From: Clostridia bacterium
GTDB lineage: Bacteria; Bacillota; Clostridia; Oscillospirales; Acutalibacteraceae
Assembly (NCBI GenBank): GCA_900767015.1
Contig: CAAFXQ010000070.1
Location: forward strand, 1 to 20,949
Direction of reading: 5' to 3'
Length of the DNA stretch: 20,949 nucleotides
This document shows positions 6,860-14,288 of this stretch, one piece after another (the stretch's first letter is position 1; every line of letters starts with the position of its first letter). A program made the position numbers and the translations under genes. Below the pieces are notes generated by a model. The model was not told where the DNA came from. It did not search any database and saw only the letters and a list, made by a program, of their open reading frames with translations.

Positions 6860-7333
6860 TTAATCCTCGCTTTTGTAATCACTCTTTCCGCCCGTTTTTT
6901 CAAGCAGATGAATGTCCTCGATTTTCATGCCCCGGTCAATCGCCTTGCACATATCGTAAACCGTGAGCGCCGCCACGCTGACGGCGGTCAGAGCCTCCAT
7001 TTCGACACCCGTTTTATAGCTGCATTTTGCGAACGAGTAAATATATAATTCGTCGTTTCCGTTGTTGTCAAAGCTGATTTCAACCGACTCAATGGGAAGG
7101 TTGTGACAAAGCGGTATCAGCTCACTTGTCTTCTTCGCCGCCATGATACCGGCGATTCTCGCCGCCGCAAGTCCGTCGCCTTTCTTCAGCTCGGACGCAA
7201 GAAGCTTTCCGAGCGTTTCGGGCTGCATTTTCAGTTTTGCAAAAGCTTTCGCCGTTCGGTCGGTGACGGTCTTTTCGCCTACATCAACCATGATTGCTTC
7301 GCCGTTTTTATTCAGATGAGTGAAATCGTCCAT
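6860..7333 (-). CDS. moaC: Cyclic pyranopterin monophosphate synthase MoaC, 157 aa
   Basis: MoaC converts 3',8-cyclo-GTP into cyclic pyranopterin monophosphate (precursor Z). Recognised by FTHLNKNGEAIMVDVGEKTVTDRTA at the start, KKTSELIPLCHNLPIESVEISF (the substrate-binding block with the conserved LCHxLP), GVEMEALTAVSVAALTVYDMCKA and the active-site Asp-containing AIDRGMKIEDIHLLEKTGGKSD near the end. Size is normal. AGGAGCG lies 5-8 nt before the ATG. The 61-bp gap to the upstream moeA fusion is the largest inside this operon and is AG-rich on the coding strand (GAAGTAAAAGGGA then GAAGTAAAGGAG, an imperfect direct repeat); no clear promoter or structured RNA is seen in it. Confidence 0.97.
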   Translation of the reverse strand: MDDFTHLNKNGEAIMVDVGEKTVTDRTAKAFAKLKMQPETLGKLLASELKKGDGLAAARIAGIMAAKKTSELIPLCHNLPIESVEISFDNNGNDELYIYSFAKCSYKTGVEMEALTAVSVAALTVYDMCKAIDRGMKIEDIHLLEKTGGKSDYKSED

Positions 7334-7394
7334 TTCTTCGCTCCTTTACTTCTTCACTATTCCCTTTTACTTCTTACCTCGGCTTTGAATTCAT

Positions 7395-9266
7395 TCAAAG
7401 CCGATAGCCTCCCATATCGGAAAGCCTTTTCTTGAATTCTTCGCTTTGCAGCAGTTTCAAAAACGCCTGCACGCCGCTTGATTCATACGCTTTTTCGTCA
7501 ATCAGAAAATCGTACTCCTCGACGCAGATTTCAATAAAATCAAGATCGTACATTTGAGCGGCGGAATAGATGCCGAGTCCGCAGTCGGCGTTGCCGTTTG
7601 CAATCTGCGCCGCTACGGCCGTATGGGTAAATTCCTCGGTCGAAAAGCCCTCAATTTTGCTTTCGTCAAGACCGTATTTTTTCACAAGATAATCACAGAG
7701 AATCCGTGTGCCCGAGCCTTTCTGGCGGTTGACATAGCGATGACCGGCAATATCCGAAAAGTCTTTGATGCCAAGCGGATTGCCCTGTCTTACCATCAGA
7801 CCCTGAATTCTGCCGACGCCCTTGACGAGCCTTACGCCGCCCCCCGGAAAGTATTTTTTGATATAGCTTTCATTATACTGTCCGCTTTCGGTGTCGAGAA
7901 GATGAATTCCGCCTAAATGCGCCGTGTGCGTCCGGACGGCGGTCACCGCTCCCATTGAGCCGACATGAGACGAGCAAAGGCGAACCGGCGCTTCGCTTCT
8001 TTTGAGCAGGTCGGCGATTTCGTCAATCAGCGGGTCGTGGCTTCCCGTGACAATCAGCGAGTTTTCGATATCCTCTACGGGTCTTAACAGCCGGACTTTG
8101 ACCTGTTCGCCGAGCTCGTACCCCTCGGAGTTCTGCGGTACTTCGAGAATGCCGTCCGCTTTGGTAAAGCTGGTAATGACACCGGCGGCTCTCGGCAAGG
8201 GCTGAGCGAAATATCCGTTTTCATTCTTGCCGACCGTTACCCGGACGAATTCCTTATATTTCAGTGATGACACAATGCTCCTTGCCGCCCTGGCGGTGAC
8301 GAACGCCTCTTTCGGCGTCTCTTTTCCCGAAAGAAAATCGGCAACGGGCTTTACAATCTCATTCATCACGACAATGCCCGAAACGGGGTAGCCGGGAAGA
8401 CCTACCACCGGCACTTTGCCGATTAAGCCAAGCACAGCCGGCTTACCGGGCTTTGCGGCGATTCCGTGAACCAAAACGGTGCCGAGCGAGTCAATAATTT
8501 CGCTTGTGTAGTCGTCCCGTCCTGCCGAGGAGCCGGCAAGCACTAAAACAGCGTCGCATTCTGCGGCGGCTTTTTTGATGACAGCGGTCAGAAGCTCCCT
8601 TTTGTCGGGTACAATGTCATACACCTTGCTGTCTGCGCCGATTTCGCCGAGCATACCCGAAAAAATAACGGAGTTAAACTCGATGATTTCGCCTTTTTTG
8701 GGGTGTGAGGTCGGACTGACAATTTCGTCGCCGGTCGGAATGATGCCGAAAAGAGGTTTCCTGATACATTCGACCTCGGGCACACCGCCGGCAAGAAGCG
8801 CACCGCAAAGCTGAGGCGTCAGCACCGTAAACGAGGGCGCAAGCATATCGCCCATACAGATGTCCTCGCCGATTTGCCGTACATTCTGCCATGGGTGGGC
8901 GGACGAATAAATCAGAACGCCGCCGTCCTTTTCCGTGATATCCTCGACCATGATAACTGCATCGTATTCTTCGGGAACGGCGTCGCCGGTATCGACAACC
9001 CGGAAGCTTTCTTCGGGTAAAAATAGCGGCTCGTTTTCGGCGGCACCGACCGTGTCGGAAGCCTTCACGGCAATGCCGTCCATGGCGCTTGCGTTATAAT
9101 GCGGAGAGCAGATGACGGCGTACACGGCTTTTGAAAGCACCCGCCCGAATGCTTCGTTCGTTTTGACCGTCTCGGTCTTTCGCTCGCCGACTGCCTCTTT
9201 GACAGCACCGAGATAGAGACTGAGTGTTTCGTCAACCGGAATATTGTTCAGGTAGTTTTGTTTCAT
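7395..9266 (-). CDS. MoeA fused to a C-terminal periplasmic-binding-protein-like domain, 623 aa
   Basis: Residues 1-~395 are a molybdopterin molybdenumtransferase (MoeA): SAMDGIAV (substrate-binding DG), IPTGDEIV, EFNS, LAGSSAGRDDYTSE (the GGxSxGxxDY loop) and VVGLPGYPVSG. Residues ~399-623 form a PBP-like domain of the type seen in COG1910 proteins (VTGSHDPLIDEIADLL, SSHVGSMGAV, YVNRQKGSGTRILCDY, VAAQIANGNADCGLGI), related to oxyanion-binding proteins. This MoeA-PBP architecture is known in archaea and Clostridia; the added domain is thought to sense or deliver the metal oxyanion, which is inference. There is no signal peptide, so it acts in the cytoplasm. It starts 13 bp after a separate moeA; AAGGTG precedes the ATG. 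Confidence 0.93.
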   Translation of the reverse strand: MKQNYLNNIPVDETLSLYLGAVKEAVGERKTETVKTNEAFGRVLSKAVYAVICSPHYNASAMDGIAVKASDTVGAAENEPLFLPEESFRVVDTGDAVPEEYDAVIMVEDITEKDGGVLIYSSAHPWQNVRQIGEDICMGDMLAPSFTVLTPQLCGALLAGGVPEVECIRKPLFGIIPTGDEIVSPTSHPKKGEIIEFNSVIFSGMLGEIGADSKVYDIVPDKRELLTAVIKKAAAECDAVLVLAGSSAGRDDYTSEIIDSLGTVLVHGIAAKPGKPAVLGLIGKVPVVGLPGYPVSGIVVMNEIVKPVADFLSGKETPKEAFVTARAARSIVSSLKYKEFVRVTVGKNENGYFAQPLPRAAGVITSFTKADGILEVPQNSEGYELGEQVKVRLLRPVEDIENSLIVTGSHDPLIDEIADLLKRSEAPVRLCSSHVGSMGAVTAVRTHTAHLGGIHLLDTESGQYNESYIKKYFPGGGVRLVKGVGRIQGLMVRQGNPLGIKDFSDIAGHRYVNRQKGSGTRILCDYLVKKYGLDESKIEGFSTEEFTHTAVAAQIANGNADCGLGIYSAAQMYDLDFIEICVEEYDFLIDEKAYESSGVQAFLKLLQSEEFKKRLSDMGGYRL

Positions 9267-9279
9267 TTTATCACCTTAG

Positions 9280-10482
9280 TTAAAACAGATTCACCATAAC
9301 CGCTTCGCCGGTTTTCAGCCCCTCGCAGTTGCGGTCGATAACGACATAGCCGTCGCTTTCGGATAACAGAGAGACGATGCCGGATTTTCCGAAAACCGGG
9401 TCGGCTTTGCCGTTTGAAAGCCTGACACAGACGATTTCTTCTCTTCCGTGGTTCGACGGAAGATTGCAGGAAAGCACAGCCGTTCCGGTCTTTTTCGGTT
9501 TGGTAACTGCACCGAGCCTTTCTAAAAGCGGAAGCACGACCCTGACCGAAACGAAGTAAGCCGCCGTCGGGTGACCGGGTAGCCCGAAAACAGGCTTGTC
9601 GAAGCAGTTGCCGAATATGGTCGGCTTGCCGGGCTTCATGGAAATGCCGTGAAAAAGAAGCGTTCCGTTTTCGCTGATGATTTCGGCGGTGAGATCTCTT
9701 GCCCCTGCGGAGGAGCCGCCCGAAAGCAAAATCACATCGCTTTCCGTTGCCGCCTTTTGAAGAGTCTTTTCGAGATCTTCCTTGCTGTCACGGACAATCC
9801 CGAAATCGACGGGAAAACAGCCGTTCTCGGAAAGCAAAGCCGACAGCATGGCGGAATTGATGTTGCGGATTTTACCGCCTGTCGGTTTTTCGGTGATCGG
9901 TATCAGCTCGTCACCGGTTGAAATGATGGCGACAACCGGCTTTCTGACACATTCGACCTCGGTAATTCCGAGCGAAGCGAGAAGGCCGATATGCTTTGAC
10001 GACAGGACGGTGCCCTTTTTGATGACCGTTTTTCCGGGCGTGATGTCGTCGCCTTTTTTTGTTACGTTTTCAAAGGGCCCGACTGCTTTGAAAACAAGAC
10101 AAAGTCCGTCAAAATCGGTCTCGGTATGCTCGAGCATCACGACCGAATCTGCACCCTCGGGGAGCATACCGCCGGTGGAGATTTTGATACATTCGCCTTT
10201 GTTGATTTTTTCGTCGGCTTTTTCACCCATCAGGATTTCGCCTTTGAGCGTCAGCATCGCCGGAATGCTTTCCGACGAGCCGTAGGTGTCCGAAGCCGAA
10301 ACCGCAAAGCCGTCAACGGTCGAGCGGGAAAACGGCGGAATAAACTCGCCGGATATGATGTCCTTTGCGGTCTTTCTGCCAAGACACCTTGCTAGCGGAA
10401 CCGTTTCGGTGCCGACCGAATCCGCCTGTACACTGCTAAGCACAGCAACAATTGCTTCGTTGGTTGAAATCACGTTGAGCAT
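9280..10482 (-). CDS. moeA: Molybdopterin molybdenumtransferase MoeA, 400 aa
   Basis: MoeA joins the metal to adenylylated molybdopterin made by MogA. Recognised by the standard order: TVDGFAVSASD near residue 55, KISTGGMLPEGADSVV, IISTGDELIPI with a downstream NINS, LSGGSSAGARDLT, SMKPGKPTIFG and FGLPGHPTA, then a C-terminal beta-barrel (domain IV) ending NCEGLKTGEAVMV. Length is that of a normal four-domain MoeA. It begins 3 bp after the tupC stop; its AAGGAG ribosome site is the last two tupC codons (AAG GAG TAA), coupling transporter and insertase. It differs clearly from the MoeA half of the next gene, so two MoeA forms are made; one may favour tungsten, as proposed for paralogues elsewhere. 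Confidence 0.96.
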   Translation of the reverse strand: MLNVISTNEAIVAVLSSVQADSVGTETVPLARCLGRKTAKDIISGEFIPPFSRSTVDGFAVSASDTYGSSESIPAMLTLKGEILMGEKADEKINKGECIKISTGGMLPEGADSVVMLEHTETDFDGLCLVFKAVGPFENVTKKGDDITPGKTVIKKGTVLSSKHIGLLASLGITEVECVRKPVVAIISTGDELIPITEKPTGGKIRNINSAMLSALLSENGCFPVDFGIVRDSKEDLEKTLQKAATESDVILLSGGSSAGARDLTAEIISENGTLLFHGISMKPGKPTIFGNCFDKPVFGLPGHPTAAYFVSVRVVLPLLERLGAVTKPKKTGTAVLSCNLPSNHGREEIVCVRLSNGKADPVFGKSGIVSLLSESDGYVVIDRNCEGLKTGEAVMVNLF

Positions 10483-10485
10483 GGG

Positions 10486-11172
10486 TTACTCCTTTCCGTT
10501 TTCTTCGGGGCTTACCGAAAAATGCGCAATAAATTTTTTACCCCAGTCGCTTTTCTGCTCTTTGAAAAAGTCCGAAGCTGCTGCGTCCTCAATCACCTGT
10601 CCGTTGTGAAGCAGGATAACCCGGTCGGCGTGTTTCCCGGCTTCAACGGGTGAGTGGGTCGAAAAAATCACGGTACAGCCGCTGTCTTTCCGATATGCTT
10701 CAATTGCCCGCCAGACGCAGTCCGCCCCGTCGATGTCCACCGCTCCCGACGGCTCGTCAAGAAGAAGCGTGTCACATTCACAGCAAAGAAGCCTTGCGAG
10801 TGCAAGCCTTTGCGTTTCGCCGCCCGAAAGCTTTTTGGCGTTTCGGTCTTTTAATTCATACAGCCCCAACCGCTTCAGAATTGTTTCGGCTCGTTCGGCT
10901 TTGTTGTCGCCGCTCATGACATACAGCACGTTCTTTTCGACACTCATCGAAAAGGCATAGCTTGCCTGCGGCATATACAGTACTTTTCCAAAGCCGTCCG
11001 CCGTACCGCTGTCGGCTTTCGTAAGACCCGAAAGGATTTTTAAAAGAGTGCTTTTTCCGCTGCCGTTCGGACCGGTCACGGCAAGCGTTTCCCCTTTTTC
11101 AACCTTAAGGCTGTCAACCGAAAGGACGGTCTTTTCGCCGTAGATTTTTGTAAGCTTCGCTATATCAGGCAT
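10486..11172 (-). CDS. tupC: Tungstate-type ABC transporter ATPase TupC, 228 aa
   Basis: ATP-binding subunit at the inner face of the membrane: Walker A GPNGSGKST at about residues 34-42, signature LSGGETQRLALARLL, Walker B TLLLDEPSGAVD and switch His in STHSPVE. At 228 residues it ends soon after the ATPase core and lacks the TOBE/Mop regulatory domain found in ModC/WtpC proteins (~350 aa), which is typical of TupC. GGAGG lies 8 nt before the ATG. The linked tupB and tupA genes give the specificity assignment; from this protein alone only a metal-oxyanion-type importer could be said. Confidence 0.92.
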   Translation of the reverse strand: MPDIAKLTKIYGEKTVLSVDSLKVEKGETLAVTGPNGSGKSTLLKILSGLTKADSGTADGFGKVLYMPQASYAFSMSVEKNVLYVMSGDNKAERAETILKRLGLYELKDRNAKKLSGGETQRLALARLLCCECDTLLLDEPSGAVDIDGADCVWRAIEAYRKDSGCTVIFSTHSPVEAGKHADRVILLHNGQVIEDAAASDFFKEQKSDWGKKFIAHFSVSPEENGKE

Positions 11173-11187
11173 TTTTCTGTCCTCCGT

Positions 11188-11877
11188 TCAGCGTCCGGCT
11201 TTTTCGTCTTTCGAAAAGACGCCGGCAAGAATATTGACAACAAGCGAAATCAGCAGAAGTACACACCCGAGCGCCAGCGCAAAGCTGAAGTTGCCCTTGT
11301 TGGTTTCAAGCATAATCGCCGTCGTCATGACCCGGGTTTTCCATTGAATGTTGCCGCCGACAAGGCTGACGGCTCCGACTTCGGCAATTGACCGGGAAAA
11401 GGCGGTCAGAACAACGCTGACAAGCGCATATTTATTCTCGTTCAAAAGAAGCCGGAGCGTCTTTCTTTTTGAAAGCCCGAGTCCCTTTGCGGTTTGCAAA
11501 ATAGGGTTCAGGTTTGTTGACACCACGGAGGCGGTGATGCTCGACACAATCGGGATAATCAGCATACATTGGGCGATGACCATGGCTTCCACCGTAAAGA
11601 GAAGCCCGAGCCGCCCGAACGGGCCGTATTTTGTAAACAGCATATACACGATAAGGCCTGCCACCACAGGAGGCAGACCCATCAGTGTGTTTAAGCCTTT
11701 TTTGATAAGTCCTCTGCCCTTGAAACGTCCGCTTTCAATCAGCACGCCGAGCGGTAACCCGACAAGACAGGAAATCAGCGTGCTGAAAAAGGACATGCGA
11801 AGCGTGACAAAGAGAATCTGCAAAAGCTCCCTGTCCATGCTGCGAAGCATTTCAAAGGCCTCAGTTATGTTATTCAA
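11188..11877 (-). CDS. tupB: Tungstate-type ABC transporter permease TupB, 229 aa
   Basis: A membrane subunit with five or more helices and the binding-protein-dependent permease EAA-like loop (AKGLGLSKRKTLRLLLNENK, about residues 133-152) that contacts TupC. The block GLPPVVAGLIVYMLFTKYGPFG and SIAEVGAVSLVGGNI match TupB/WtpB permeases. The longest frame starts with TTG at 11877, 2 bp after the tupA stop; MNNITEAFEMLRSMDREL resembles the usual TupB N-terminus. However, the ATG at 11850 (Met10) has a much better GAGG 8 nt upstream, so the true start may be 11850. Either way translation is closely coupled to tupA. Confidence 0.9.
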   Translation of the reverse strand: MNNITEAFEMLRSMDRELLQILFVTLRMSFFSTLISCLVGLPLGVLIESGRFKGRGLIKKGLNTLMGLPPVVAGLIVYMLFTKYGPFGRLGLLFTVEAMVIAQCMLIIPIVSSITASVVSTNLNPILQTAKGLGLSKRKTLRLLLNENKYALVSVVLTAFSRSIAEVGAVSLVGGNIQWKTRVMTTAIMLETNKGNFSFALALGCVLLLISLVVNILAGVFSKDEKAGR

Positions 11878-11879
11878 GG

Positions 11880-12758
11880 TTACTTTTCAATCAGGAAGAA
11901 AAGCGGCTGACCGTACTGCTCTTTGCCGTATTCGGCGATAAGCTTGCTTGCCTCGTCGCCCGTCATCCACTCGATTAAAGCCTTGGCGCCCTTGGTGTTG
12001 ATGCCGTCAAGCTTTTCGCTGTTGCATTCAATCAGCGAATAAGTGTTCTTCATGTCCTCGCTCTCAGAGAGAATGATGTCAAGGTCAAGCTTGTCCTTCA
12101 TCGAAAGGAAGGTCGCCTTGTCGGTCAGACAGTAAGCACCCTGCTCGCTTGCCATGGTAAGGCAGGCGCCCATACCCTGACCGGCGCTGATATACCAGGT
12201 GTCTTTTTCGGCGTCGGGAGCGCTTTCGCCCCAAATTTTAAGCTCAGCCTTATGCGTACCGCTCTCGTCTCCGCGGGAGATGAACTTCGCCTTTGCGTCG
12301 GCAATCTTCTTGAAAGCATCGGCGGCGGTTTCACAGTCCTTGATACCGGCGGGGTCGTCCTTCGGGCCGACAACAACGAAGTAGTTGTACATGAACGGAA
12401 TTCTTTCGACACCGTAGCCGTCGCTGACGAAGGTTTCTTCAGAAGCCTTTGCGTGAACGAGAATCAGGTCGGCGTTGCCGTCAACAGCCTTCTGAATAGC
12501 GGCACCCGTTCCGGCGGACTGAACTTCAACCTTGTAGCCCGTCTCTTTTTCGAAAACGGGAAGAAGATACGGAAGAAGTCCCGAGTCGTTGACGGAGGTT
12601 GTCGTGGACAAACGGATGGTCATGTTTTCTTTTTCGTCCGTCACAGCGGTTGTGGCGCCGGCTTCGGTCGTTGCGGCTGTATCGTTTGCGCCTTTACAGG
12701 CGGCGAACGAAAGCACCATCACCAAAGCCAAAAGGAATGCGAGAAGTTTTTTCATCAT
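11880..12758 (-). CDS. tupA: Tungstate-binding lipoprotein TupA, 292 aa
   Basis: Signal peptide MMKKLLAFLLALVMVLSFAAC with lipobox LSFAAC (Cys21), so the mature protein is a lipoprotein anchored outside the membrane. A Thr/Ala-rich linker (about 25-42) leads to IRLSTTTSVNDSGLL: the TTTS motif (residues 52-55) is the hallmark that separates TupA from molybdate-binding ModA. SAGTGAAIQKAVDGNADLILVHA, FISRGDESGTHKAE and SAGQGMGACLTMASEQGAYCLTD complete the PBP-II oxyanion site. Adjacent ATGs at 12758 and 12755 are both possible; AAGGAG (about 12765-12770) is 5 and 8 nt from them, so 12755 is slightly better placed. First gene of the cofactor operon, behind a long structured leader. Confidence 0.95.
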   Translation of the reverse strand: MMKKLLAFLLALVMVLSFAACKGANDTAATTEAGATTAVTDEKENMTIRLSTTTSVNDSGLLPYLLPVFEKETGYKVEVQSAGTGAAIQKAVDGNADLILVHAKASEETFVSDGYGVERIPFMYNYFVVVGPKDDPAGIKDCETAADAFKKIADAKAKFISRGDESGTHKAELKIWGESAPDAEKDTWYISAGQGMGACLTMASEQGAYCLTDKATFLSMKDKLDLDIILSESEDMKNTYSLIECNSEKLDGINTKGAKALIEWMTGDEASKLIAEYGKEQYGQPLFFLIEK

Positions 12759-12779
12759 TCATTCTCCTTTTCAATCACG

Positions 12780-12885
12780 GAAGGCGAAAAGGTTTCCCTT
12801 TGTGCCCTTAAGCCGGTGCCGTAAGGCAGTGTTTTTCGGCTTCGCCCCGTCTTTCATGCGAAAGCCGTTTAGAAAAGCGGGGTCG
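12780..12885 (-). ncRNA. Candidate Moco/Tuco riboswitch in the tupA leader
   Basis: Reading the - strand 5' to 3', the leader folds into: CCCCG (12882-12878) with CGGGG (12849-12845) around a CTTTC-gcat-GAAAG hairpin; AAGCCG (12842-12837) with CGGCTT (12815-12810) around TGCC-ttac-GGCA; and GGC...GCC closing AAAGG-GAAA-CCTTT (12801-12788), a GNRA tetraloop hairpin. Multi-helix leaders with a GNRA tetraloop before Moco/W genes are what the Moco RNA motif (Rfam RF01055 as I recall) looks like, and the CACTGCC...GGCACCGG and AAAGGGAAACC segments seem familiar from it. Structure is seen; identity is from memory plus context. The ribosome site lies just after it (12765-12770), so control of translation is possible; no terminator hairpin with T-run is seen. 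Confidence 0.65.
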
Positions 12886-12903
12886 GTAAAATGAATATTT
12901 CAT

Positions 12904-12916
12904 GCGGCAAAGCCGC
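12904..12916. other. Short perfect hairpin GCGGC-AAA-GCCGC
   Basis: A 5-bp perfect stem with a 3-nt loop (flanked by T and A that extend it by one pair) lies in the divergent region, about 20 bp upstream of the candidate riboswitch when read from tupA. It could be a small leader hairpin or a protein site shared by both divergent promoters. No T-run follows on either strand, so it is not a terminator. Confidence 0.4.
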
Positions 12917-12934
12917 AAACTTCCTGAGTATTTA

Positions 12935-12963
12935 TTGTAATACCGTCCGGATTATGATATAGT
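12935..12963 (+). promoter_or_regulatory. Probable sigma-A promoter of mogA
   Basis: TTGTAA (12935-12940), 17-bp spacer, TATAGT (12958-12963), 33 bp before the mogA ATG. Two mismatches in the -35 box and one in the -10 box. I did not find an equally good promoter for tupA on the other strand, though TACAAT (reverse complement of 12934-12939) is a possible -10 box. Confidence 0.5.
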
Positions 12964-12996
12964 AAATACAAACCTAAACGAAAGAGGTCGGTCAGA

Positions 12997-13485
12997 ATGA
13001 AATTCGGCGTAATCTGCGTAAGCGACAGATGCTCAAAAGGTGAATGTGAGGACAAAAGCGGAAAGCTGATAGAAGAACTCGTTTTGCCCTTAGGCGAAAC
13101 GGCGGCTTATACGGTTGTGCCCGATGAAGCCGACCGGATTTCACAGGCAATTATCACGATGTGCGACACCGACAGGGTTGACGTTGTGCTGACGACCGGC
13201 GGTACAGGAATGGCACCGAGAGATGTTACCCCCGAAGCGACACTTGCCGTACTCGAAAAGCAGACCCCGGGCATCAGCGAAGCCATCCGGCAAAAAAGTC
13301 TTGAAATCACACCGATGGCGATGCTGTCAAGAGCGGTCAGCGGCATCAGAGGAAGCACGCTTATCGTCAATCTCCCCGGAAGCCCGAAAGCGGTCAGAGA
13401 GTCGCTCGAAGTCATTTTGCCGGTTTTACCGCACGCCGTCGAGACCCTTTCGGGAAAAACGCTTTCGTGCGGCGGAAACTACTGA
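12997..13485 (+). CDS. mogA: Molybdopterin adenylyltransferase MogA/MoaB, 162 aa
   Basis: MogA/MoaB adenylylates molybdopterin before MoeA inserts the metal. The MPT-binding fold is shown by VVLTTGGTGMAPRDVTPEAT (TTGGTG loop with catalytic-site Asp), PGISEAIRQKS and STLIVNLPGSPKAVRESL (the NLPGSPKAV block). At 162 residues it is a stand-alone domain, as MogA, not the gephyrin-type fusion. GAGGT (12984-12988) lies 8 nt from the ATG. It is divergent from the tupA operon and in line with the E1-AOR-MoaD genes, so the operon halves share the same pathway. MogA versus MoaB naming is not settled by sequence alone. Confidence 0.94.
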   Translation: MKFGVICVSDRCSKGECEDKSGKLIEELVLPLGETAAYTVVPDEADRISQAIITMCDTDRVDVVLTTGGTGMAPRDVTPEATLAVLEKQTPGISEAIRQKSLEITPMAMLSRAVSGIRGSTLIVNLPGSPKAVRESLEVILPVLPHAVETLSGKTLSCGGNY

Positions 13486-13500
13486 TTTGTAAACAGATGT

Positions 13501-13529
13501 TTGACTTTTATATATGCTTTTATTATAAT
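13501..13529 (+). promoter_or_regulatory. Strong sigma-A promoter of the E1-AOR-moaD operon
   Basis: TTGACT (13501-13506), 17-bp spacer, TATAAT (13524-13529): one mismatch to consensus. It begins 15 bp after the mogA stop in an AT-rich stretch and lies 49 bp before the E1 start, leaving a leader of about 40 nt, too short for the riboswitch seen before tupA. Confidence 0.8.
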
Positions 13530-13577
13530 TGACCCGAAAGTATGTGTCAAGAAAAATCGAACAAGGTCGGAGGAAAA

Positions 13578-14249
13578 ATGAGAGAGGAAGCTCGATCGGA
13601 TAAAATTGACATCAGCCGAAAAACCGTCTGCCTTGTCGGCTGCGGCGGACTCGGCTGTAACGTTTCGGTTCACCTTGCGGGCGCCGGGGTCGGCAAGCTT
13701 TTCCTTTGCGACTTTGACGTTGTCGAAGAAAGCAACCTCAACCGGCAGTTCATGTACACCTTTGCCGATGTCGGTAAAAGCAAATGCCGGACGCTTCAAA
13801 AAAAGCTTGCGGCGTATGCGCCGGAAACCGATTTTATTCCGGTTGAAAAAAAGATAACAACAAAAAGCGACCTTGACTTTGCCATTGACTGCGACCTTGT
13901 GATACTCGCCGTGGACAACAGCGAAACGAGGGCGGTTGTCAACCGCTTTTGTCAAGAACACCGTGTTCCCGTTATCGACGGCGGCATCGACGGCTTTTAC
14001 GGTAAGATGTACTTTTGTATTCCGGGAAAGACACCGTGTCTTTCCTGCGCCGGAATGCTTTTTCAAGGCGGAAAAACCGTTTCCGTCAGCAGTACCGCCG
14101 GGCTCATCGGCTCACTTGAGGCTTCGGCGGCGGTACAGTATCTTTCGTCGGGCGACGAAAGCATGAGCGGAAAAATTTATGTGTATGACAGCGACCGTTT
14201 TGACGAGCTTTTCGTCAGAGCGTCGGCTGACTGTGAATTTTGTAAATAA
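13578..14249 (+). CDS. MoeB/ThiF/HesA-family E1-like adenylyltransferase, 223 aa
   Basis: E1-like enzymes adenylate the C-terminal glycine of a sulfur carrier such as MoaD so it can receive sulfur. Seen: nucleotide loop GCGGLG (residues 21-26), CDFDVVEESNLNRQF with Asp45 and Arg56, Lys69, and Asp113 in AVDNSE. The spacings 11, 13 and 44 equal those of the E. coli MoeB ATP-site residues as I recall them (Asp62, Arg73, Lys86, Asp130). Zinc site: CLSC (154-157) and CEFC (219-222). No rhodanese domain. The start at 13578 has GGAGG (13569-13573) before it and is preferred over the ATG at 13542, which lacks one. Its partner should be the MoaD-like protein encoded two genes on. Confidence 0.92.
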   Translation: MREEARSDKIDISRKTVCLVGCGGLGCNVSVHLAGAGVGKLFLCDFDVVEESNLNRQFMYTFADVGKSKCRTLQKKLAAYAPETDFIPVEKKITTKSDLDFAIDCDLVILAVDNSETRAVVNRFCQEHRVPVIDGGIDGFYGKMYFCIPGKTPCLSCAGMLFQGGKTVSVSSTAGLIGSLEASAAVQYLSSGDESMSGKIYVYDSDRFDELFVRASADCEFCK

Positions 14250-14252
14250 ACG

Positions 14253-14288
14253 AAAGGAAAGGCGCAGTTTTTCTGCGTCAGAAGTGTT
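14253..14288 (+). promoter_or_regulatory. Distant ribosome site plus hairpin in front of the AOR start
   Basis: The only good Shine-Dalgarno-like sequence, AAAGGAAAGG (14253-14262), is 26 nt before the AOR ATG, too far for normal use. Between them is a stem GCGCAG (14262-14267), loop TTTTT, CTGCGT (14273-14278). If the stem forms, the effective spacing falls to about 10 nt. Alternative: weak AGAAG at 14280-14284 acts alone. Confidence 0.5.

Noticed and set aside
7334..7394. Internal promoter or riboswitch before moaC
   Set aside because: The 61-bp gap has only an AG-rich imperfect repeat and a ribosome site; no -35/-10 pair or structured RNA could be supported.
9782..10285. 167-codon + strand open frame
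   Set aside because: Lies fully inside moeA on the other strand, has no ribosome site and reads as low-complexity Ser/Pro sequence typical of an antisense shadow.
10486..12758. Molybdate transporter modABC
   Set aside because: The binding protein has the TTTS motif of TupA and the ATPase lacks the TOBE domain, so tungstate is the better call.
12252..12824. 190-codon + strand open frame
   Set aside because: Antisense to tupA and its leader; the tupA signal peptide, TTTS motif and ribosome site settle the coding strand.
13486..13577. Second Moco/Tuco riboswitch before the E1 gene
   Set aside because: The promoter at 13501-13529 leaves only about 40 nt of leader, with no multi-helix fold visible.
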